The notes under the pieces are model-generated. The model was not told the origin of the DNA, ran no database searches, and was given only the letters and a program-made list of their open reading frames with translations. Position numbers and translations under genes: made by a program. Shown in pieces: positions 6,788 to 13,194 of a DNA stretch of 22,466 nt. The DNA comes from Deinococcus marmoris DSM 12784 (lineage in GTDB: Bacteria; Deinococcota; Deinococci; Deinococcales; Deinococcaceae). Location: assembly GCF_000701405.1 (NCBI RefSeq), contig NZ_JNIV01000073.1, positions 1-22,466 on the forward strand, in the 5' to 3' direction. The stretch's first letter is position 1. Each line of letters starts with the position of its first letter.

Positions 6788-7131
6788 AAAAGCTGCTGAT
6801 TCTGCCCCTGCTCCTCCTGGCCTCCTGCGCCCCGATCCTCCAGACCGTCCAGCAGGAAAGCGCGTCACTGGCCGACGTGGGCGGCGCAATCATCTTTGCG
6901 AACCCTGGCCCCGAGACGGCAAAAGCCCCGGAGCTGCTGCTGGCAGGGACCATCGAAACCACCGATCCGAACTGCGTGAAGCGCGCCAGCGGGCGGCTGG
7001 GATGCAACCTGCCTGACACCGTAGCGGGCCAGCAGTACCGCCTCATCTACACGGGCAAGCTGTCGAGCGCATCGGTGAGCTTTTACAAGGCCAGTAAAGG
7101 TGACCGGCCAATCTACCTGCGATTGAACTAA
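6784..7131 (+). CDS. Lipoprotein, last gene of the phage-like operon
   Basis: 115 residues. ATG 6784 overlaps the previous stop (ATGA), with AAGGAAGG 7 nt upstream. M-K-K-L-L-I-L-P-L-L-L-L-A-S-C is a textbook lipoprotein signal with Cys15 as the lipidation site. The mature part is about 100 residues with beta-strand character and two more Cys (N-C-V-K and G-C-N-L) that may form a disulphide. Placed in the same operon as the membrane-anchored coiled-coil protein, it is a candidate outer-membrane partner (o-spanin role), though no homology is recognised and it lacks the Pro-rich build of classical Rz1. Transcription ends at the hairpin 23 nt downstream. Confidence 0.6.
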   Translation: MKKLLILPLLLLASCAPILQTVQQESASLADVGGAIIFANPGPETAKAPELLLAGTIETTDPNCVKRASGRLGCNLPDTVAGQQYRLIYTGKLSSASVSFYKASKGDRPIYLRLN

Positions 7132-7153
7132 CGGACAGCTCAGGCGATTGACT

Positions 7154-7197
7154 GCCCCCACCCTGGCCCTCGCGGCTGGCGGTGGGGGCTGCTTTTT
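7154..7197 (+). terminator. Rho-independent terminator of the phage-like operon
   Basis: Stem GCCCCCACC (7154-7162) pairs with GGTGGGGGC (7181-7189), followed by TGC and TTTTT. It closes the nine-gene coupled operon. Confidence 0.8.
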
Positions 7198-7315
7198 GGT
7201 CTATCCCACCAGTTCCCCCGCCCTGCCCTCTCTGCGCCGCACCCCTGGTTCTCCCCCTCGCCTCCGCTGGTGCTGCTGTCAGAGTCCCGCAAGCACGCCA
7301 TCGATAAATTGAGGA

Positions 7316-7672
7316 ATGCTCCATTCGACGCCTAGACGTGAGGGTCCACACATCGTTGCCCTCCTGTCACTGCTGCTGGCCGTGATCAGTCTCGCCAATG
7401 TCGTCCTCCTGTTGTCGGTCAGCGATTCAGAGATCGGCCATTCACTTCTGATCGCCGCCCTCTGCGCCGCGCTGACAGCAGTCGGGTGGCGGCGACGGAT
7501 ACCATTCGTCGGTGGGCCGCTGAACGCAGCGTTACGCGCCCATCAAGGGCCGCTGCTGCTGGCCGTGGGTGTGTCTATGCCCGTACTGGTAGGTCTGGGC
7601 CTGCCCTTCACGCTGCCGCTGGGGGCCACCTGGGTGGCGTTTGTTCTGATGATCATGATGATTGGCGATTAA
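7316..7672 (+). CDS. Small membrane protein, function unknown
   Basis: 118 residues from ATG 7316. There is no usable ribosome site, but TAAATT at 7305-7310 ends 5 nt before ATG, so translation is probably leaderless. After a polar start there are hydrophobic helices at about residues 14-35, 43-56 and 77-97, and a fourth hydrophobic stretch to the C-terminus (V-A-F-V-L-M-I-M-M-I-G). The loop between helices two and three is basic (W-R-R-R). Family not recognised. It stands alone between the phage-like operon's terminator and the convergent diguanylate cyclase gene. Confidence 0.55.
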   Translation: MLHSTPRREGPHIVALLSLLLAVISLANVVLLLSVSDSEIGHSLLIAALCAALTAVGWRRRIPFVGGPLNAALRAHQGPLLLAVGVSMPVLVGLGLPFTLPLGATWVAFVLMIMMIGD

Positions 7673-7746
7673 TTTCTTTCAGCAGAGCTGCCCCTCCTTT
7701 CTGTGCTCCCGGCGTGGGCTGGTGGGGGCCATTTGCTGTGATGCTA

Positions 7747-7795
7747 GGGATCAAGACAGGCAGAATGATCCCCAGGAAAACCGAGGCTACGCCTC
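7747..7795 (-). terminator. Probable terminator region of the diguanylate cyclase gene
   Basis: On the minus strand, GAGGC-GTA-GCCTC (7795-7783) overlaps the TAG stop and is followed by GG and TTTT. A second perfect 7-bp inverted repeat, GGGATCA (7747-7753) and TGATCCC (7766-7772), follows. Together they may terminate both convergent genes, although the T run is short. Confidence 0.4.
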
Positions 7796-8869
7796 TTGAT
7801 CTAGCATCATTTGGTCACGCCCCGCATCCTTGGCGCGGTACAACGCCTGATCCGCACGAGACAGCAGACTGCTGAAGATGTCCTCTGTCTCCACGGTGCT
7901 GCTGCCGATGCTGACGGTGACCTTCAACCCATAGGGCCATGACGCAAGGCGAAACTCTTGCAGGAGAACGCTGGCCCGTGTCCGACTGCGCGTCCGGTCC
8001 GTGCCCGGCATGACCACGATAAATTCCTCCCCGCCCCAGCGCCCGACAGTTGGTGGCGCGGTGCCCGGTAACGTGTCGCAAGTGGACAGCAAGCGGGCCA
8101 CTTCCATCAACACCTGATCGCCAACGTCATGGCCGTGCTCATCGTTGATGTGCTTGAAGTGGTCGATGTCGATCAGGTGAAGTGTTCCTGGTACGCCGCG
8201 CCGATGGTCTGCCAGCAGGTCCTCGACAGCAGGGTAAACGGCCCGGCGGTTAGGCAGCCCAGTAAGCGAATCTGTGAACGCCAGAGCGCGCATCCTCTGC
8301 TCGGAACGGTCTGTTTCGTCCATCTGTGTTCGCAAGGCGGCCATGGTGCCCAGCAGCACCGTCACGATCATGACGGACCCCTGCAACCGCAAAAACAGGG
8401 CTGGGTGCCCAAAGGCGTAGGCGCTGTGGGTCAGCCACGGCACCAGCAGACAGACGCTGAGCAGCGTGAGATTAAACCACCAGGCCCGCTGTGGGGGCAG
8501 GGCCAGGAAGCCGACGATGCAGGTGCAGATCAGCGTCCAGTACGGGCCGCTGTTCGGATAGATTCCAGAAGGAACTGGCAACAGCGACAGCAGGGCGACA
8601 TGGAACATTGTTGCGGCGGCGAGAACAGCGTATCCAGCGTATTCCGCCACGTAGAGCGGGCGGCGGGTCCAGAGCCACCACAGGTCAACCAGGCCCAGCA
8701 GGACCAGAACAGGACTGACGTAATGCAGGTACAGGTCACTGGGGCCGGCCACTAGGCCGCCAACGAAGACCAGGATCGTCCCGGCGGCCACCACAAAAAG
8801 GTAAACGCGGCGGCGACGGGCCAGGGCGGGAAGTTCAGAAATGGAGGGAGCTAAAGAAAAAGGGGTCAT
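7787..8869 (-). CDS. Membrane-bound diguanylate cyclase (GGDEF)
   Basis: 360 residues. The N-terminal half has about six membrane helices (roughly residues 22-41, 48-67, 77-98, 110-126, 130-147, 158-178). The C-terminal half (about 195-357) is a GGDEF domain that makes cyclic di-GMP from two GTP. D-S-L-T-G-L-P-N-R-R (200-209), the metal-binding L-I-D-I-D-H-F-K-H-I-N-D (232-243) and the active loop G-G-E-E-F (279-283) are all intact, so the enzyme should be active. The inhibitory RxxD site expected just before GGEEF is absent, so product inhibition by the usual I-site is not expected. There is no attached sensor domain beyond the membrane part. Transcribed alone and convergent to the small membrane protein gene. 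The upstream region shows no clear leaderless box. Confidence 0.88.
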   Translation of the reverse strand: MTPFSLAPSISELPALARRRRVYLFVVAAGTILVFVGGLVAGPSDLYLHYVSPVLVLLGLVDLWWLWTRRPLYVAEYAGYAVLAAATMFHVALLSLLPVPSGIYPNSGPYWTLICTCIVGFLALPPQRAWWFNLTLLSVCLLVPWLTHSAYAFGHPALFLRLQGSVMIVTVLLGTMAALRTQMDETDRSEQRMRALAFTDSLTGLPNRRAVYPAVEDLLADHRRGVPGTLHLIDIDHFKHINDEHGHDVGDQVLMEVARLLSTCDTLPGTAPPTVGRWGGEEFIVVMPGTDRTRSRTRASVLLQEFRLASWPYGLKVTVSIGSSTVETEDIFSSLLSRADQALYRAKDAGRDQMMLDQEA

Positions 8870-9026
8870 GGGGTGATCAACGTCACGACGCCGCGTCGCA
8901 GCCTGGTGAGACGATCACAAAAAATTCTAAGGCACGTCTGGGAGACGAGCGCTGTCCGGTCTGCTCAAGGTGAATCCCTGTTCTGCCGTACGGGGCTGGT
9001 TGACACCACGCGGCTGGGTCAGCGGG

Positions 9027-9032
9027 TAGGCT
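9027..9032 (+). promoter_or_regulatory. -10 box (TAGGCT) of leaderless 83-residue gene
   Basis: TAGGCT is followed by a 7-nt spacer and ATG 9040. A perfect TTGACA occurs at 9000-9005, but it is 21 nt away, longer than normal -35 spacing. Confidence 0.5.
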
Positions 9033-9039
9033 TTCCCTC

Positions 9040-9291
9040 ATGCGTCCAGTTGACCTGACCCCTGCCGAGATCGCTGATCAACTGGCCCGCATGTACAACG
9101 CTGATCTCGGCCAGTCAGACGACATCCCTTCCCCTGCCGAGCGGACGGCCCTCGCCGACTATCTGGGCTGTCACGAGGAAGCCAGAGCTGCCGCTTGGCT
9201 CGCGTGGACGGCAGAGCTGAACCCGCTGGACTGGGACCAGGCCGAATACTGGCTGGACGTGGAATTCATCGAGCCGTGCCCTGAGCATTAG
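9040..9291 (+). CDS. Small acidic protein, function unknown
   Basis: 83 residues from ATG 9040, which follows the TAGGCT box by 7 nt, so the mRNA is likely leaderless. The protein is predicted helical and acidic (about 15 Asp/Glu), with A-D-Q-L-A-R-M-Y-N-A-D near the start, several Trp in the second half and a Cys-containing C-terminus (E-P-C-P-E-H). No membrane helix, no recognised domain. It lies between the diguanylate cyclase and the tRNA-Val remnant and may belong to the integrated element. Confidence 0.5.
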   Translation: MRPVDLTPAEIADQLARMYNADLGQSDDIPSPAERTALADYLGCHEEARAAAWLAWTAELNPLDWDQAEYWLDVEFIEPCPEH

Positions 9292-9415
9292 CCGTGAAAG
9301 GGGGAGAGCAACAATGGCAGCAACCCCACCCCACCCCAGTTGTTTCCAATCCACTCTAACGGGTGATGCAACGGTTTCAGGCACGCGCTAAACGGCTCCA
9401 ATCGGTTCCAGTTTT

Positions 9416-9485
9416 GCTCAGTCGGTGGTGTCTGATCAGATTGACACTGTAGGGGTCAGCAGTTCAAATCTGCTCGGGTCTACCA
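9416..9485 (+). pseudogene. tRNA-Val(GAC) 3' fragment with degenerate 5' side; probable attachment site
   Basis: From about 9439 the sequence reads as a tRNA: anticodon loop TTGACAC (9441-9447, anticodon GAC, Val), variable loop GGGTC, T arm AGCAG-TTCAAAT-CTGCT (9458-9474), acceptor strand CGGGTCT, discriminator A and CCA (9483-9485). The 5' side is broken. The matching acceptor strand AGACCCG is absent, the anticodon stem has only 3 of 5 pairs, and the D-arm-like GCTCAGTCGGTGG (9416-9428) cannot close. The D-arm-to-CCA distance is also about 3 nt too long. A conserved 3' half with the native terminator behind it is what integration at a tRNA gene leaves at the distal end of the element. Confidence 0.65.
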
Positions 9486-9494
9486 TCAGCAAAG

Positions 9495-9518
9495 CCTCCG
9501 CCCCGGCGGGGGTTTTTT
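9495..9518 (+). terminator. Rho-independent terminator behind the tRNA-Val fragment
   Basis: Stem CCTCCGCC (9495-9502), CC loop, GGCGGGGG (9505-9512), then six T. It lies 9 nt after the CCA, as expected for a tRNA transcription unit. Confidence 0.8.
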
Positions 9519-9529
9519 CTTGTCGCCTC

Positions 9530-9555
9530 CATGAGCATTCCGCCAGATGCTCATG
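9530..9555. repeat. Perfect 9-bp inverted repeat (possible operator)
   Basis: CATGAGCAT (9530-9538) and ATGCTCATG (9547-9555) are separated by 8 nt. No T run follows, so it is not a terminator. It lies about 40 nt upstream of the -10 box of the 54-residue gene, a place suited to a dimeric regulator. Confidence 0.45.
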
Positions 9556-9593
9556 AAGCGATTCGCAATGGTGCCGTCAGGCGCGCGCTGCCA

Positions 9594-9599
9594 TACTTT
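9594..9599 (+). promoter_or_regulatory. -10 box (TACTTT) of leaderless 54-residue gene
   Basis: TACTTT fits TANNNT and ends 5 nt before ATG 9605. There is no ribosome site in between. Confidence 0.45.
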
Positions 9600-9604
9600 T
9601 AGTC

Positions 9605-9769
9605 ATGGTAAGTCTCGTTCTGATCGTGTTGTTCGGCGTCCTGGCCATTGCATTGCTGCTGGCCCCGCGCCCTTCGATGCCGCTCAGTCCGGTGGCACGG
9701 CTCAGGTCCACGGCACCGGGGCGCTCCCGCGCAGATGCCATTGACCGGGCAAGACCACAGGCAGGCTGA
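9605..9769 (+). CDS. Small membrane protein (54 residues), leaderless
   Basis: ATG 9605 to TGA 9769. Residues 2-20 (V-S-L-V-L-I-V-L-F-G-V-L-A-I-A-L-L-L-A) form one hydrophobic helix right at the N-terminus. The remaining 34 residues are polar, Pro/Arg/Ser-rich and basic (R-S-T-A-P-G-R-S-R-A-D), probably cytoplasmic. The TACTTT box 5 nt upstream supports a leaderless start. No family recognised. It lies just outside the tRNA-Val fragment and upstream of the response regulator gene, from which it is separated by 90 nt and by that gene's own promoter box. Confidence 0.5.
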   Translation: MVSLVLIVLFGVLAIALLLAPRPSMPLSPVARLRSTAPGRSRADAIDRARPQAG

Positions 9770-9846
9770 GTTCAGTCCCTGGTCGCTCTGGAGGAATGAT
9801 TCACAGGCTGTCCCAGGAAGACCGATGGTCAGCATTAAGAAAGCTT

Positions 9847-9852
9847 TATCAT
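9847..9852 (+). promoter_or_regulatory. -10 box (TATCAT) of leaderless response regulator gene
   Basis: TATCAT is followed by a 7-nt spacer and ATG 9860, the standard leaderless spacing seen in this window. Confidence 0.55.
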
Positions 9853-9859
9853 TGAAGGC

Positions 9860-10279
9860 ATGATGCTGCCTTTCAAGTACCTCGTGGTGGATGACAGCCC
9901 GCAGGATCAACTGCTGGCCCAGGAGGCTTTCGAGCATCTTTGCCCGGATTGCGTGTTGACCTGTGCCGGAAGCGGGCGCGAAGCGTTGGCATTGCTCCAG
10001 GATCAGGACTTTCAGGTCGATGTGGTGCTGCTGGATCTCAACATGCCGGGCATGAGCGGCTTTGAACTGCTGCGCGAAATGAAGAAGGATCCCCGTCTGG
10101 TCCGCATCCCGGTGGTGATCCTGTCTACCTCCAGTGCCCAGCAGGACATCAGCGAGGCGTACACGCTGCATGCCAGTTCGTATCTGGTCAAATCGTCGAG
10201 TTTCGCTGAATTTCTGTCCCAGATCGAGAAATTTCTGGATTACTGGCAGTCCAGTCGCACCGTCAACCACCTGGGTTAG
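9860..10279 (+). CDS. Single-domain response regulator (Rcp1-like receiver)
   Basis: 139 residues, consisting of one receiver domain with no output domain. Acidic pocket D11-D12 in L-V-V-D-D-S, phosphoacceptor D59 in [10 protein letters not shown], switch residue T90 in V-I-L-S-T-S-S, and conserved K111 in Y-L-V-K-S-S are all present. It should therefore be phosphorylated by a histidine kinase and act through protein contact. The long C-terminal helix ([12 protein letters not shown]) is characteristic of the Rcp1 group that pairs with phytochrome-type or other hybrid kinases. No kinase gene is in the window. ATG 9863 is an alternative start, but ATG 9860 fits the leaderless spacing. Confidence 0.88.
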   Translation: MMLPFKYLVVDDSPQDQLLAQEAFEHLCPDCVLTCAGSGREALALLQDQDFQVDVVLLDLNMPGMSGFELLREMKKDPRLVRIPVVILSTSSAQQDISEAYTLHASSYLVKSSSFAEFLSQIEKFLDYWQSSRTVNHLG

Positions 10280-10360
10280 GGCCATACGGGAGTACCCATC
10301 ATTCCCGTCTCGGCGGAGCTTTCTGCTGTGGCTACGGCGGGGTCGTGTCCCCGAATTTCT

Positions 10361-10831
10361 CTAGCCCAGCATCAGCGCGTGCAGCTCTTCCATCAGGGCC
10401 TCGCCCTCATCGGTGGTGCGGGCCACCACGAAGATGGTGTCTTCCCCGGCAATGGTGCCCACGATGTCGTCGCGGCGCAGGCGGTCCAGCAGCAGCGCCA
10501 CCCCGGACGCGTGGCCCTCGGCGGTGCGGACCACCAGCACGTTCTCGCCCCGGTCCACGTCCTGCACGAAGTTCTGGAACAACCGGCCCAGCTCACCCTT
10601 GACGTCGCCGTGGCCGCCCGACTGTGACAGGGCGTAGCGGTGGCGGCCCTTGCCCACCGGCACGCGCACCAGCCGCAGCTCGTTGATGTCGCGGCTGACG
10701 GTGGCCTGCGTGACCAGCACGTCTTCACGCCGCAGAAATTCCACCAGTTCGCCCTGCGTGGAGACACTCTCACGGGCGATGATGTCCTGAATGCGCTTCT
10801 GACGCTGTTCCTTGCTGAGCTTGCCTGGCAC
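10361..10831 (-). CDS. argR: Arginine repressor ArgR
   Basis: 156 residues, the usual ArgR length. I take GTG 10831 as start because TAGAGT (10844-10839) lies exactly 7 nt upstream; a start 12 codons earlier would precede the promoter box. The N-terminal winged helix includes [12 protein letters not shown] (41-52), the recognition helix. The C-terminal hexamerisation and arginine-binding domain carries G-T-I-A-G-E-D-T-I (125-133) and L-L-L-D-R-L-R (113-119). It represses arginine biosynthesis when arginine is bound. It lies 49 nt downstream of coaBC on the same strand but has its own promoter box, and an AT-rich sequence resembling an ARG-box half covers the -35 region, suggesting autoregulation. 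Confidence 0.92.
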   Translation of the reverse strand: MPGKLSKEQRQKRIQDIIARESVSTQGELVEFLRREDVLVTQATVSRDINELRLVRVPVGKGRHRYALSQSGGHGDVKGELGRLFQNFVQDVDRGENVLVVRTAEGHASGVALLLDRLRRDDIVGTIAGEDTIFVVARTTDEGEALMEELHALMLG

Positions 10832-10838
10832 GCCCGCC

Positions 10839-10866
10839 ACTCTATGCAGTGCGGATGAATAATGCA
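10839..10866 (-). promoter_or_regulatory. argR promoter box with possible ARG-box-like site
   Basis: The -10 box is TAGAGT (10844-10839). At 10866-10856 the minus strand reads TGCATTATTCA, an AT-rich island containing the TTATTCA half-consensus of ARG boxes, located where the -35 element would be. The second half is degenerate. Confidence 0.4.
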
Positions 10867-10880
10867 ATCGCCGGAGGGGC

Positions 10881-12146
10881 TTAATCTGTCGTCCGCTGCT
10901 CCCGAACCCGCAAATCCCGGACCCGCAAAGCCTCGTTCAGCAATTGCCGCGCCACCTGGCGCTTGCTGGCGCGGGGCCAGTCCTGGTGGGAGCCGTCGGC
11001 GCGGACCAGCGTGACCTGATTGTCGTCGCCACCAAACGCCGTTCCCTCCTGCGTGGGGTAATTGAGCAGGATAAAATCGGCGTTCTTGCGCGCGGCCTTG
11101 GCGGCGGCCCGCTCCACGCCCGCGTGCGTTTCCATCGCAAAACCCACCAGCACGCGCTCCCCCTTGTTCTGCCCCAGTTCGGCCAGGATGTCGGGGTTGG
11201 GCGTGAGATGGATGCTCACGTCGCCCGCCACCTTGGCCTGCTTCTCGCCCTTGAGTTCGGCGGCGCGGTAGTCGGCCACGGCGGCGGTCATGACCACGAT
11301 ATCGGCGTCCTGGGCCGCCTGAACCACGGCGTCGCGCAGCTCCAGGGCAGAGTTGATCCTGACCACAGCCATGCCAGAAGGACCAGGCAGATTCACCGGA
11401 CCCGTCACCAGCGTGACCCGTGCGCCCCGGTCCCGCGCCTCCATCGCCACTGCGAAGCCCATCTTGCCGCTGCTGGGGTTGCTGATAAAACGCACCGGGT
11501 CCAGATACTCGCGGGTGGGGCCAGCAGAAACCACCACATGCAGGCCGTCCAGATCACGCCCTTTTGAATCAGACACAGCGGCGGGTGCCAGCAGCTTCAG
11601 CACGGCGGCGGCAATGTCCTCCGGCTCGGCCATGCGCCCGATGCCCGCGCCCTCGCCGCGTGTGCCGAACGATCCTACCTCCGGCCCCAGGAAGTGGTGG
11701 CCCCAGTCCCTCAGCCGCGCCACATTGGCCTGAACGGCCCGGTTGTGCCACATGGCCGCGTTCATGGCCGGAACCCACAGCACTGGCCCCGGCACGCTCA
11801 GGAGGGTTGCCAGCGCCAGCTCATTCGCGTGGCCGTGCGCCGCCCCAGCCAGCAACTCGGCAGAGGCTCCCACGATCACTGCCGCATCCACCTTTGCCAG
11901 CGTCAGATGTAGGGCGTCGGGGCGGGGCGAGAACCACGCCGCGTCGGTGCCCACCGGGCCGTCGGCGGCGGTGGACAGGCTCAGCTCGGTGATAAAGGCC
12001 AGCGCGGCGCGGGTGGCGATCACGTTCACACTCACGCCGCCCTCGCGCAGCCGCCGCAACACAGAGGGCGCTTTGACTGCCGCCATGCTGCCGCCCACGA
12101 TCACCAGCACCGTTTTTTGACCTTCTGCCGCCGTATCTGCTCTCAC
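10881..12146 (-). CDS. coaBC: Bifunctional CoaBC: 4'-phosphopantothenoylcysteine decarboxylase / phosphopantothenate-cysteine ligase
   Basis: 421 residues; GTG 12146 lies 6 nt after a TAGACT box, a leaderless start. CoaB joins cysteine to 4'-phosphopantothenate using CTP, and CoaC decarboxylates the product with FMN, two steps of coenzyme A synthesis. The CoaC half (about 10-190) shows V-G-G-S-M-A-A-V-K, the active-site His in A-L-H80-L-T-L-A, and [10 protein letters not shown] (126-135). The CoaB half begins near [15 protein letters not shown] and includes [10 protein letters not shown]. The substrate-lid segment reads [15 protein letters not shown], without the Cys present in E. coli (A-C-G-D). 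The essential gene lies upstream of argR with a 49-nt gap. Confidence 0.93.
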   Translation of the reverse strand: MRADTAAEGQKTVLVIVGGSMAAVKAPSVLRRLREGGVSVNVIATRAALAFITELSLSTAADGPVGTDAAWFSPRPDALHLTLAKVDAAVIVGASAELLAGAAHGHANELALATLLSVPGPVLWVPAMNAAMWHNRAVQANVARLRDWGHHFLGPEVGSFGTRGEGAGIGRMAEPEDIAAAVLKLLAPAAVSDSKGRDLDGLHVVVSAGPTREYLDPVRFISNPSSGKMGFAVAMEARDRGARVTLVTGPVNLPGPSGMAVVRINSALELRDAVVQAAQDADIVVMTAAVADYRAAELKGEKQAKVAGDVSIHLTPNPDILAELGQNKGERVLVGFAMETHAGVERAAAKAARKNADFILLNYPTQEGTAFGGDDNQVTLVRADGSHQDWPRASKRQVARQLLNEALRVRDLRVREQRTTD

Positions 12147-12152
12147 GACTGG

Positions 12153-12158
12153 AGTCTA
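12153..12158 (-). promoter_or_regulatory. -10 box (TAGACT) of leaderless coaBC
   Basis: TAGACT is followed by a 6-nt spacer (CCAGTC) and the GTG start. It lies between coaBC and the stop of the upstream transporter gene, so coaBC can be transcribed on its own. Confidence 0.5.
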
Positions 12159-12173
12159 GCGGGCAGGCGGCCT

Positions 12174-13091
12174 TTACCCCAGCATCGGCAGCAGCGCCAC
12201 CACCGCCGCGATACTCAGCACCGATCCCAGCGTCGTGACCAGCACCACCCCGGCCACCGTCTCCGAGTCTCCGCCGTATTCCTGCGCGATTAGCAGGGCA
12301 TTGACGGCGGTGGGCATACTGGCCGACAGCACCAGCACGGCCAGCGATTCGGCCCGCAGTCCTACCAGATAGCCGACGCCCAGCGCGATCAGCGGGCCGC
12401 CGATCAGCCGCGCCGCCCCGGCCAGCCACACCCGGCGGTTCAGCGGCGGCCACCCGCCCGCGCCCAGTTGCAGGCCCAGTGACAGCAGCACCAGCGGCAG
12501 CGTGGCCTGTGCCAAGAGCGCGACCCCGCGCGTGACGCCCTGCGGAACGGGCACGTTCAGCACCCGCAGCGCAATGGCGATCAGCGCCACCCAGATGGTG
12601 GGCAGCCGGAACACCGACTTCAGAATGTCGGCCACACCGTATTTCTGCCCCGTTTTAGAGGCCGAGCCGTAGATGGCCGGGCCGACGATATACATGGCGA
12701 CGATGGACACCAGAAAAACCACGGTGGCCCGGTCAAACCCGCTGTCGCCGAACACGAACAGCGCAATCGGCAGCCCCATGTTGCCGCTGTTCCAGATGCC
12801 AGAGGAAGCGCTCAGGCTGCGGCGTTCAGCGTCGGGACGGCCCAGGCCAGCCAGCCAGCCCAGACCCAACGACACGGCCATCACCAGCAGGAAGGCCAGC
12901 CCCAGTTGCCCAGCCTCGGCGGCCTTGACCGGTGTCCGCAGAATCACGTCCAGCACCAGCGCCGGAATCAGCAGGTACATGGTGATGCGCGAGATGGTGA
13001 CCTGATCGATTTTCATGCGCGAGGCCAGCAGCGCCCCCAGACCGGCGACGATCATCACGGGCAGCAGGACGTTGCTCAGGGCCTGGAACAT
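12174..13091 (-). CDS. AEC-family (auxin efflux carrier) transporter
   Basis: 305 residues with about ten hydrophobic helices in two five-helix halves, the normal size for this family. Characteristic points are the N-terminal L-L-P-V-M-I-V-A-G-L-G, S-G-I-W-N-S-G-N-M-G-L-P (about 97-108) at the helix break of the first half, and S-A-S-M-P-T-A-V-N (about 256-264) in the second half. Bacterial members move malate, malonate or other carboxylates, or are uncharacterised; the substrate cannot be read here. It ends 27 nt before the coaBC start. ATG 13091 follows a GATACT sequence by 6 nt, a near match to the leaderless box. Confidence 0.85.
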   Translation of the reverse strand: MFQALSNVLLPVMIVAGLGALLASRMKIDQVTISRITMYLLIPALVLDVILRTPVKAAEAGQLGLAFLLVMAVSLGLGWLAGLGRPDAERRSLSASSGIWNSGNMGLPIALFVFGDSGFDRATVVFLVSIVAMYIVGPAIYGSASKTGQKYGVADILKSVFRLPTIWVALIAIALRVLNVPVPQGVTRGVALLAQATLPLVLLSLGLQLGAGGWPPLNRRVWLAGAARLIGGPLIALGVGYLVGLRAESLAVLVLSASMPTAVNALLIAQEYGGDSETVAGVVLVTTLGSVLSIAAVVALLPMLG

Positions 13092-13153
13092 TCAGCCAGT
13101 ATCCTGGCACAAACAGGGTGTGGAAGGGCCGTCCGCCGTAATCGGCAGACATG

Positions 13154-13174
13154 AAAAATCCCCCTTCGCGGGGA
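13154..13174 (-). terminator. Terminator of the BCS1-like ATPase gene
   Basis: Minus strand TCCCC-GCGAAG-GGGGA (13174-13159) followed by five T (13158-13154). It is 20 nt past the stop codon. Confidence 0.7.
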
Positions 13175-13194
13175 AGAGGGTGGATTGAATCGGT

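Larger units (their letters stand above)
1..9485. mobile_element. Putative integrated element / prophage remnant with right end at tRNA-Val
   Basis: This groups the IS-interrupted AT-rich gene, the coupled tail-spike/lysis operon and the genes up to the tRNA-Val 3' fragment at 9485. Evidence for a single element: phage-type lysis genes, foreign base composition at the left, and an att-like tRNA remnant at the right with housekeeping genes after it. Missing: integrase, left attachment site, capsid and packaging genes, all possibly beyond the left edge. Whether the genes at 7316-9291 belong to the element is uncertain. Confidence 0.45.
9292..9604. other. Gene-free region of about 310 nt with att-like tRNA remnant
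   Basis: No coding frame is supported. The stretch holds the tRNA-Val 3' fragment (9439-9485), the tRNA terminator (9495-9518), a 9-bp inverted repeat (9530-9555) and the promoter box of the next small gene (9594-9599). The first 120 nt show no recognisable structure. Confidence 0.6.

Noticed and set aside
8895..8930. CRP-type site GTGA-N5-TCAC upstream of the diguanylate cyclase
   Set aside because: Spacing one nt too short for a standard site and no promoter placed relative to it.
9000..9032. Consensus TTGACA as -35 of the 83-residue gene
   Set aside because: 21 nt from the TAGGCT box, well beyond normal spacing; likely coincidental or paired with another -10.
9409..9485. A functional tRNA-Val gene
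   Set aside because: Acceptor stem cannot form, anticodon stem has only 3 of 5 pairs and the D arm does not close; only the 3' half is sound.
9599..10285. 228-codon minus-strand frame opposite the response regulator
   Set aside because: The plus strand encodes a complete receiver domain; the antisense frame has no recognisable motif.
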